From NCBI GenBank assembly GCA_003537695.1, contig DPRC01000190.1, forward strand, positions 486 to 13,477: DNA of 12,992 bases. Reading direction: 5' to 3'. The notes below the pieces were generated by a model, which did no database searches, had not been told where the DNA came from, and was given only the letters and a program-made list of their open reading frames with translations. Both the position numbers and the translations under genes were made by a program. Numbering within the stretch: position 1 is the stretch's first letter; every line of letters starts with the position of its first letter. The DNA comes from Polaribacter sp. GTDB lineage: Bacteria > Bacteroidota > Bacteroidia > Flavobacteriales > Flavobacteriaceae. This document shows positions 7,284 through 12,992 of this stretch, piece by piece.

Positions 7284-10200
7284 ATGCAATACAACCATCA
7301 AGAAATAGAAGAAAATTGGCAAAAGTTTTGGGCAGAAAATCAAACTTTTAAGGCTGAAAACAATTCTAAAAAGCCAAAATATTATGTGTTAGATATGTTT
7401 CCTTATCCAAGTGGAGCAGGATTGCATGTTGGGCATCCTTTGGGATATATTGCAAGTGATATTTATGCGCGTTACAAGCGTCACAAAGGTTTTAATGTGT
7501 TGCACCCTCAAGGATATGACTCTTTTGGTTTGCCAGCAGAGCAGTACGCAATTCAGACAGGACAGCATCCAGCAAAAACTACAGAAGCGAACATTGCAAC
7601 GTATAGAAAACAATTAGATAAAATTGGTTTTTCTTTTGATTGGAGTAGAGAAGTTCGCACTTCAAATCCTGAATATTATAAATGGACACAATGGATTTTT
7701 ATTGAGCTTTTTAACTCTTGGTATAATAAAGATACAGAGAAGGCAGAAGACATTACTACATTAGAAAAAATATTTAAGACAGCAGGAAACACTGCTGTAA
7801 ATGCAGTCTCAGACGAAGACATACTTCTTTTTTCGGCAGCAGAGTGGGCCGCTTATTCAAAAATAACACAAGAAGAAATTCTATTACAATATCGACTGAC
7901 ATTCTTATCTGACACCGAGGTAAACTGGTGTCCGGGTTTAGGAACTGTTTTGGCAAATGATGAAATTTCCAACGGAGTTTCAGAAAGAGGAAGCCACCCT
8001 GTGGTCCGTAAAAAAATGACTCAATGGTCTATGCGAATTTCTGCATATGCGCAGCGCTTGTTAGATGGATTAGAAACTATTGATTGGCCACAGCCTTTGA
8101 AAGACTCTCAAACCAATTGGATTGGAAGAAGTCAGGGAGCAATGGTTTCTTTTAAGGTTGCAAACGGAACTGAGAAAACAACTTCTGAAGTAAAGCTATC
8201 GTATAAAGAGTTAGAGGCTTTAAAAGTTTTAAGACAAAATTTATCAAAGGCAGAAACAATGCTTTGGGATGAATTGAAAAATAAAAAAGGTGCAGCAAAG
8301 TTTAGAAAAAAATATACAATAGGTGCTTTTTTAGTAGATTATGTCTGTTTGGCAAAAAATATAATTATTGATTTCTCTGGAAAAGAAGACGAGGTAGCGA
8401 GAACTGCCTATTTTGAAAAGGAAGGTTTTAATATCGTTCGTTTTTCAAATGAAGCCGTAATTGAAAACGTACTTCAGGTAGTTTCTAAAATTAACTCGGC
8501 AATTCAATTTCCAAAATCAATTGAAAAATCAGTCACAAAAGAAACCGTTGTAAAAAAAGAAAATCAATTTAAAATTGATGTTTTTACAACAAGACCAGAT
8601 ACTATTTTTGGAGTTTCTTTTATGACATTAGCTCCAGAGCATGAGTTGGTGTCTAAAATTACGACAGCTGCTCAAAAAGAAGCTATCGAAACCTATATCA
8701 AGGCAACTGCAAAAAGGTCTGAACGCGATCGAATGGCGGATGTGAAAACTATTTCGGGTGCTTTTACAGGTGCCTATGCAATTCATCCTTTTTCGGGAGA
8801 GAAAGTTCAAATTTGGATCGGGGACTATGTATTAGCAAACTATGGCACAGGAGCAGTAATGGCCGTTCCTTGTGGCGATCAGCGTGATTATGATTTCGCA
8901 AAACACTTTGACATCCCAATTCCTAATATTTTTGAAGATGTAGATATTTCTGAAGCTGCACATGCGGGTAAAGACGGGACAAAAATAGCAAACTCAGATT
9001 TTTTAAGTGGATTGAAATATAAAAAAGCTTTAAAATTATCCATATTTGAAATGGAGAAACGCGGTTTTGGTTATGGCAAGATAAATTATCGTTTGAGAGA
9101 TGCTGTTTTTAGCAGACAGCGGTACTGGGGAGAACCGTTCCCTGTCTATTATAAAGATGGAATGCCGCAAATGATTGATGCAAAGCATTTGCCAATTGTA
9201 CTTCCAGAGGTGGAGAAATATTTACCAACGGAAGATGGACAACCCCCTTTAGGGAATGCAAATACGTGGGCATGGGATTCTAGAGCAAAGAAAGTTGTTG
9301 CGAATGAAAAACTTAAAAATAAGACTGTATACCCTTTAGAATTAAACACAATGCCAGGTTGGGCAGGAAGTTCTTGGTATTTTAATAGGTATATGGATGC
9401 TACAAACACAGCAGCATTTGCAAGTAAAGAGTCTTTAGAATATTGGAAAGAGGTAGACTTATATATTGGAGGCTCAGAGCATGCAACTGGACACTTATTA
9501 TATGCGCGTTTTTGGCAAAAATTCTTATTTGACAAAGGCATTGTCCCGGTTGATGAGTTTGCTAAAAAATTGATCAATCAAGGAATGATTTTAGGAACCT
9601 CTGCTTTTGTTTACAGAGCAACGGCTTTTGTGAAAAATGGCTGTTCTACAGAAAAATCCAATGATGATGTTCTTGAGAAAATACCAACAGTCCTCGTTTC
9701 TAAGAATTTATTTAGTTCTGATGATGAGTTTGAAGCGGTTGTTAAAAATTATTTATTAGACAAAGGGTTTTTGAATCCTAATTTTGCAGATTTAGTGATG
9801 TTTGTAAAGACTCCAATCCATGCAGATGTCTCTTTGGTAAATGCATCAGATGAGTTGGCTATTGAAGCCTTTAAAACGCATGCTTTAAATGCGGATTATA
9901 AAAATGCCGAATTTATTCTAGAGGAAGGAGTTTACAAGGTAGGACGAGAAGTAGAGAAAATGTCTAAGTCGAAGTACAATGTAGTAAATCCTGACGATAT
10001 TGTTGCCGAATACGGTGCAGATGCACTGCGTTTATTCGAAATGTTTTTAGGCCCTTTAGAGCAAGCAAAACCTTGGAAAACATCAGGTATTTCTGGGGTC
10101 GCTTCTTTTTTAAAGAAGTTATGGAAACTGTATTTTAACGAAGCTGGTTTTGAAGTTTCAAAAGCGAAAGCAACAAAAGAAGAGTTGAAGGTTTTACACA

Positions 10201-10637
10201 AAACAATAAAGAAGGTTCAAGAAGATATCGAGAGTTTTTCTTTTAATACATCGGTCTCTACCTTTATGATTGCTGTAAATGAGTTTACTGTTTTAAAATG
10301 CAATAAGCGTGCAATATTAGAACCGTTATTGGTTTTATTATCACCCTATGCACCGCATATTTCAGAAGAATTATGGAGTAAGTTGGGAAATAAGGAATCA
10401 ATTTCTACAGCAGATTTCCCAATTTTTGAAGCAAAACATTTAGTGGAAAGCACCAAAAACTATCCAGTTTCTTTTAATGGGAAAATGCGTTTTACGTTGG
10501 AACTTGCATTAGACTTGTCAAAAGAGCAAATCGAGAAGACGGTTTTGGAGCACGAAAAAACAATTGCGCAACTAGCAGGAGCGGCACCTAAAAAGGTAAT
10601 TATTGTTCCAGGTAAAATTATAAATATTGTGGCATAA
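7284..10637 (+). CDS. leuS: Leucyl-tRNA synthetase with a DUF559 domain inserted in the editing domain
   Basis: A 1117-residue class I synthetase that charges tRNA-Leu; E. coli LeuRS is 860 residues. The catalytic core shows the HIGH-type motif HVGH (48-51, in PYPSGAGLHVGHPLGY), the segments VFSRQRYWGEP (608-618) and GGSEHATGHLLYARFW (729-744), and KMSKS (892-896). The CP1 editing domain begins after NWIGRS (278-283). It contains the threonine-rich FTTRPDT (434-440) and GTGAVMAVP (521-529) with the editing aspartate D532. The anticodon-binding and C-terminal regions follow. Three segments account for the extra length: a Bacteroidota-type stretch at about 150-212, a DUF559-like insertion at about 294-428 (separate entry), and a long acidic and hydrophobic stretch at about 783-843 before KMSKS. 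The frame is intact throughout and all catalytic motifs remain, so the enzyme should be functional. The gene is monocistronic as far as can be seen. Confidence 0.98.
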   Translation: MQYNHQEIEENWQKFWAENQTFKAENNSKKPKYYVLDMFPYPSGAGLHVGHPLGYIASDIYARYKRHKGFNVLHPQGYDSFGLPAEQYAIQTGQHPAKTTEANIATYRKQLDKIGFSFDWSREVRTSNPEYYKWTQWIFIELFNSWYNKDTEKAEDITTLEKIFKTAGNTAVNAVSDEDILLFSAAEWAAYSKITQEEILLQYRLTFLSDTEVNWCPGLGTVLANDEISNGVSERGSHPVVRKKMTQWSMRISAYAQRLLDGLETIDWPQPLKDSQTNWIGRSQGAMVSFKVANGTEKTTSEVKLSYKELEALKVLRQNLSKAETMLWDELKNKKGAAKFRKKYTIGAFLVDYVCLAKNIIIDFSGKEDEVARTAYFEKEGFNIVRFSNEAVIENVLQVVSKINSAIQFPKSIEKSVTKETVVKKENQFKIDVFTTRPDTIFGVSFMTLAPEHELVSKITTAAQKEAIETYIKATAKRSERDRMADVKTISGAFTGAYAIHPFSGEKVQIWIGDYVLANYGTGAVMAVPCGDQRDYDFAKHFDIPIPNIFEDVDISEAAHAGKDGTKIANSDFLSGLKYKKALKLSIFEMEKRGFGYGKINYRLRDAVFSRQRYWGEPFPVYYKDGMPQMIDAKHLPIVLPEVEKYLPTEDGQPPLGNANTWAWDSRAKKVVANEKLKNKTVYPLELNTMPGWAGSSWYFNRYMDATNTAAFASKESLEYWKEVDLYIGGSEHATGHLLYARFWQKFLFDKGIVPVDEFAKKLINQGMILGTSAFVYRATAFVKNGCSTEKSNDDVLEKIPTVLVSKNLFSSDDEFEAVVKNYLLDKGFLNPNFADLVMFVKTPIHADVSLVNASDELAIEAFKTHALNADYKNAEFILEEGVYKVGREVEKMSKSKYNVVNPDDIVAEYGADALRLFEMFLGPLEQAKPWKTSGISGVASFLKKLWKLYFNEAGFEVSKAKATKEELKVLHKTIKKVQEDIESFSFNTSVSTFMIAVNEFTVLKCNKRAILEPLLVLLSPYAPHISEELWSKLGNKESISTADFPIFEAKHLVESTKNYPVSFNGKMRFTLELALDLSKEQIEKTVLEHEKTIAQLAGAAPKKVIIVPGKIINIVA
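8163..8567 (+). other. DUF559 (Vsr-like endonuclease fold) domain inserted inside leuS
   Basis: About 135 residues (294-428 of LeuRS) replace what in E. coli is a short hairpin loop between NWIGRSxG...FxV and the VFTTRPDT strand. The recognisable DUF559 core spans about 314-403 (8223-8492). It has an L-R-x-N-x-S-x-A-E-x-x-L-W start (316-328), AKFRKKYTIGAFLVDYVCL (338-356), a central IIIDFSG strand (360-366), AYFEKEGFNIVRF (375-387), and a closing V-I-E-N-V helix (392-396). These match the DUF559 order of an LR-N-x-T-x-A-E-x-x-LW helix, FRRQ-x-x-IG-x-x-VDFVC, an (I/V)-E-x-DG-x-QH strand, R-x-x-x-L-x-x-x-G-x-x-V-x-RF, and an E-x-V-L-x-N helix. A lysine- and threonine-rich linker (about 404-428) leads back into the editing domain. 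D352 of VDxVC is kept. The E-x-D-G-x-Q-H block is altered to D-F-S-G-K-E-D and the following segment is shortened. Domain identity is my own pattern recognition. Confidence 0.85.
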
Positions 10638-11007
10638 GAAGAATAGTGCTTTATTGTTTTTTTCTCTTGCGAGAGGATTGAAAGACCTTTTGTAGACGAA
10701 AGGGAAACTTCTTTTAAGTAGCTTATTATTGGTTTGTGGTCTATAAAAACAGTTTAAATTGAAGGTTAGGTCTTTTTATATTAGCACACAGATGCCTGTA
10801 AAAAAGATTTATTTTACTGCTATAATGAAGATTTTATATCAATTAAAAGAAGGAAGTATTGCAGTTGCTAGTTTTTGAAACAGTAATTTTAAAAAACGAT
10901 TCATTCAGAGGTGCAGCTCAAATGTAAATTGTTTTGCGAGACTTGTAACGGCTTTTTAATTTGGGTATCTTTAGCTAAATATTAAATATTAAAACAAGAA
11001 AATTACT
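10638..11007. other. 370-bp intergenic region between leuS and the histidine kinase
   Basis: No gene is supported here. There is a 7-bp hairpin with a UAGA loop (10686-10703, including one U-G pair). It is followed after a few bases by a T-rich stretch and could be a weak leuS terminator. A small 28-codon frame (10792-10878) and its continuation after a TGA (to about 10959) have no recognisable protein features. The last 65 bases hold the candidate kinase promoter. No tRNA, repeat or mobile-element ends were recognised. Confidence 0.5.
10943..10973 (+). promoter_or_regulatory. Candidate histidine-kinase promoter
   Basis: TTG (10943-10945) is followed after 20 nt by TATCTTTA (10966-10973), one base from the -7 consensus TAnnTTTG. 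The spacing is the same as or one base longer than at rseP and leuS. The TTG start codon is 34 nt further on. Confidence 0.5.
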
Positions 11008-12465
11008 TTGAGTCGTTTTAAAAACATTTCCTTAAAAATTCGTATTTTTTTATCCATGATATTATTGGTGTTATTGGCATCTGTTTTAATTTTGGTGGTT
11101 ACGGTGTATCAATATGATGAGCAAACAAAAGAGTATAATATTCAGCGTTTTGAGCGTAAAGAAACCATTTCTAAAAAGACGATTGATTTAGAGCTTTCAA
11201 ATAAAACAACACATGAGGTAAATACTGCAAACTTATCGAAGATATTTCAAAATAGAATTTATGAAATATCTTCCATAAATAAATTAAATATTAGTCTTTA
11301 CGATTTAGAGGGAAAGTTACTAAAAACTTCTTTTGGGAATGTTTTTGAAAAAACAGAAAAGGGACCATTAACCGAGTTTCTTATTTCTGAACTTTCGCAA
11401 AACTCAAATCATCGGGTTTTAAAAAACAAACAAATTGAAGGGTTAAGTTACCAAACGTCTTACTCATATATAGAGGACCCTAAATTTAAAAGAATCGGTA
11501 TTTTAGAGCTACAATTTACCCAGGATAATACAGAAATTGAACAAGAGCTTGAGGCTTTTATTTACAGGTTAGGGTTGGTCTATTTGTTGATGTTTTTATT
11601 AGCAATCTCGATTGCTTACTTCTTGTCAAGCTACATTACTCAGTCTATAAAAACCATTTCAGATAAAATGCAATTGACGCGATTAAATGAGCGCAATGAG
11701 AAAATTATTTTAGACAAAGCCAGTTTAGAAATTAAAATTTTAGTAGATGCATATAATAGTATGATAGATCAGCTAGAAGAAAGTGCTGCAAGGTTGGCAA
11801 AAAGTGAGCGAGAGCAGGCTTGGAGAGAAATGGCAAAACAAGTGGCACATGAAATTAAAAATCCACTGACACCAATGCGTTTAACTGTCCAAAATTTTGA
11901 ACGGAAATTCAACCCCAAAGATGAAAACATAAAAGTTAAATTGGCCGAATATAGCAAGACTTTAATTCAACAAATAGATGTAATGAGCGCTATTGCCTCT
12001 GCTTTTTCTGATTTCGCAATAATGCCAATTCAGAAAAAAGAGAAAATTGAAATTATAAGTGTTGTGAAATTGGCTTTAGATATTTTTAATGATACATCGG
12101 TGAGATATCAAACAGAGGAGGCTGAATTGCATGCCTTTTTAGATAAAACGCAGTTAATAAGGGTTGTAACAAATTTAGTTAAGAATGCACTCCATGCAAC
12201 AGAGAATGAAGAAGTTCCATTAGTAAATGTAGATGTGTTTTCTGAAGGAGATACGGTAAAAATAGTAGTTTCAGACAACGGTAAAGGGGTTTCTAGCGAT
12301 GTAAAAGATTTAATTTTTGAGCCTAAATTTACTACGAAGTCAAGTGGGATGGGACTGGGATTACCGATGATAAAAAACATTATAGAGGCGTATGAGGGAG
12401 AAATTTATTTCACTTCTACTGAAGGTCAGGGCACCATTTTTACGGTAGTTCTGCCAAAGAAATAA
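11008..12465 (+). CDS. NtrY-like membrane sensor histidine kinase
   Basis: A 485-residue inner-membrane kinase. The first transmembrane helix (about 13-33) and the second (about 187-207) enclose a periplasmic sensor region of about 150 residues of no recognisable family. A HAMP-like linker (about 208-262) leads to the H-box with phospho-acceptor H281 in VAHEIKNPLTPMRL. This version of the motif is typical of the NtrY/HPK4-like group. The ATPase domain has an N-box NLVKNA (389-394), G1 DNGKG (423-427), an F-box IFEPKFTTK (436-444) and G2 GMGLGL (447-452), so the kinase should be active. The start is a TTG at 11008: an in-frame stop lies six codons upstream, and the first ATG (11056) would cut into the first membrane helix. 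No response regulator is adjacent, so the partner must be encoded elsewhere. The next gene is an enoyl-CoA hydratase 92 bp away. Confidence 0.93.
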   Translation: MSRFKNISLKIRIFLSMILLVLLASVLILVVTVYQYDEQTKEYNIQRFERKETISKKTIDLELSNKTTHEVNTANLSKIFQNRIYEISSINKLNISLYDLEGKLLKTSFGNVFEKTEKGPLTEFLISELSQNSNHRVLKNKQIEGLSYQTSYSYIEDPKFKRIGILELQFTQDNTEIEQELEAFIYRLGLVYLLMFLLAISIAYFLSSYITQSIKTISDKMQLTRLNERNEKIILDKASLEIKILVDAYNSMIDQLEESAARLAKSEREQAWREMAKQVAHEIKNPLTPMRLTVQNFERKFNPKDENIKVKLAEYSKTLIQQIDVMSAIASAFSDFAIMPIQKKEKIEIISVVKLALDIFNDTSVRYQTEEAELHAFLDKTQLIRVVTNLVKNALHATENEEVPLVNVDVFSEGDTVKIVVSDNGKGVSSDVKDLIFEPKFTTKSSGMGLGLPMIKNIIEAYEGEIYFTSTEGQGTIFTVVLPKK

Positions 12466-12557
12466 AACAATTACAATGCTAATTCTTGGAGTTTGTGACC
12501 TTTAATAAAGTAAAAGAGTGCTTCTGCTGTGCAGGAAAAATTTTAAATATATAAAAA

Positions 12558-12992
12558 ATGAGTTTCGAGAATATTTTAGTGGAGAAAAGAGCAGCATTGG
12601 CTCAAATAACAATCAACAGGCCAAAAAAGTTAAATGCATTAAATAAGTGCACAATTTCGGAATTACACACTGCTTTTGATACATTGGAAAGTGACCCTGC
12701 CATAAAGACAATTATTTTAACAGGTAGTGGAGAGAAGGCTTTTGTTGCGGGTGCAGATATTTCTGAATTTTCAAATTTTTCTATGGAAGAAGGAAAGCGA
12801 CTGGCTAGAGAAGGCCAAGAAAAACTGTTTGACTTTGTTGAGCAATTAGCAACGCCAGTAATTGCTGCGATCAACGGTTTTGCATTGGGTGGAGGTTTAG
12901 AACTAGCGATGGCTTGTCATTTTAGAATTGCTTCAGAAAACGCAAAAATGGGCTTGCCAGAAGTTTCCTTGGGGGTTATTCCAGGCTATGGT
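12558..12992 (+). CDS. Enoyl-CoA hydratase/isomerase (crotonase family), 5' part
   Basis: Frame open from ATG 12558 to the window edge, giving the first 145 residues of a protein expected to be about 260. The crotonase pattern is clear: ITINRPKKLNALN (17-29), the oxyanion-hole strand AFVAGADI (61-68), and the second oxyanion motif NGFALGGGLELAMACH (106-121). Both catalytic glutamates are present: E115 in GGGLELA and E135 in LPEVSLGVIPGYG. Having both suggests true hydratase activity on short-chain trans-2-enoyl-CoA, as in beta-oxidation or butyrate-type metabolism. The exact substrate cannot be told. The ATG follows an A-rich leader, and no clear promoter was found in the 92-bp gap after the kinase gene. 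Confidence 0.96.
   Translation, partial: MSFENILVEKRAALAQITINRPKKLNALNKCTISELHTAFDTLESDPAIKTIILTGSGEKAFVAGADISEFSNFSMEEGKRLAREGQEKLFDFVEQLATPVIAAINGFALGGGLELAMACHFRIASENAKMGLPEVSLGVIPGYG

Noticed and set aside
8163..8567. The leuS insertion as an intein
   Set aside because: There is no Cys or Ser splice junction, no Hint-domain blocks, and no His-Asn before the C-terminal junction. The segment re-enters the editing domain through a K/T-rich linker.
8163..8567. The leuS insertion as an intron or IS element
   Set aside because: The reading frame continues unbroken through the insert and its linkers. No terminal inverted repeats or target duplications were recognised, and codon usage looks like the surrounding gene.
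9149..9577. Long minus-strand open frames inside leuS, feoB and the kinase gene
   Set aside because: They run antisense to strongly supported genes, encode no recognisable domains, and have compositions expected of reverse-strand shadows.
10686..10703. Hairpin as a definite leuS terminator
   Set aside because: The stem is only 7 bp with a wobble pair, and the T-rich stretch is separated from it by several non-T bases. It is mentioned only as a weak possibility.
10792..10878. 28-residue open frame (MPVKKIYFTAIMK...)
   Set aside because: No domain, motif or leader supports it. Short frames like this are expected by chance in AT-rich DNA.

Overview
The window looks like chromosomal DNA from a member of the Bacteroidota, most likely a Flavobacteriaceae. 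The DNA is AT-rich. The start regions lack Shine-Dalgarno sequences and are A-rich instead. Several genes are preceded by the Bacteroidota-type -7 element TAnnTTTG. The proteins also fit: a DUF2911 secreted protein, a LeuRS with Bacteroidota-style insertions, a short FeoB-associated Cys-rich protein, and an NtrY-like kinase with HEIKNPLTPMRL. I cannot name a genus from the sequence.

Layout. (1) Positions 1-1774, + strand: the 3' part of a BrnQ-type branched-chain amino-acid transporter, an AraC-family regulator, and a 51-residue two-CxxC zinc-ribbon protein. A bidirectional hairpin terminator separates this from the convergent rseP. (2) Positions 1822-3168, - strand: the site-2 metalloprotease RseP, with a recognisable promoter. 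(3) Positions 3338-6524, + strand: a SCO-type thioredoxin-fold protein, then a tight iron-uptake operon feoA-feoB-(Cys-rich mini-protein). Both junctions in that operon are 1-base TAATG overlaps. (4) Positions 6599-7147: a secreted DUF2911 protein ending at a strong 16-bp hairpin. (5) Positions 7284-10637: leuS with its own promoter. (6) A 370-bp intergenic stretch. (7) Positions 11008-12465: an orphan NtrY-like membrane histidine kinase. (8) From 12558 to the window edge: the N-terminal part of an enoyl-CoA hydratase.

Most of this is housekeeping, metal and regulatory content. Feo imports Fe(II), with FeoA and the Cys-rich peptide as accessories. RseP cleaves membrane proteins. SCO is a copper/redox assembly factor.

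The outstanding feature is in leuS. An approximately 135-residue segment (8163-8567) is inserted in frame at the entrance of the CP1 editing domain, and most of it is recognisable as a DUF559 (Vsr/PD-(D/E)XK-like endonuclease fold) domain. It has no intein splicing motifs, so it should stay in the mature synthetase. Its nuclease active-site region appears degenerate. This is a nuclease-like domain sitting inside an essential, single-copy translation enzyme. It is the best candidate for an under-described phenomenon in the window.
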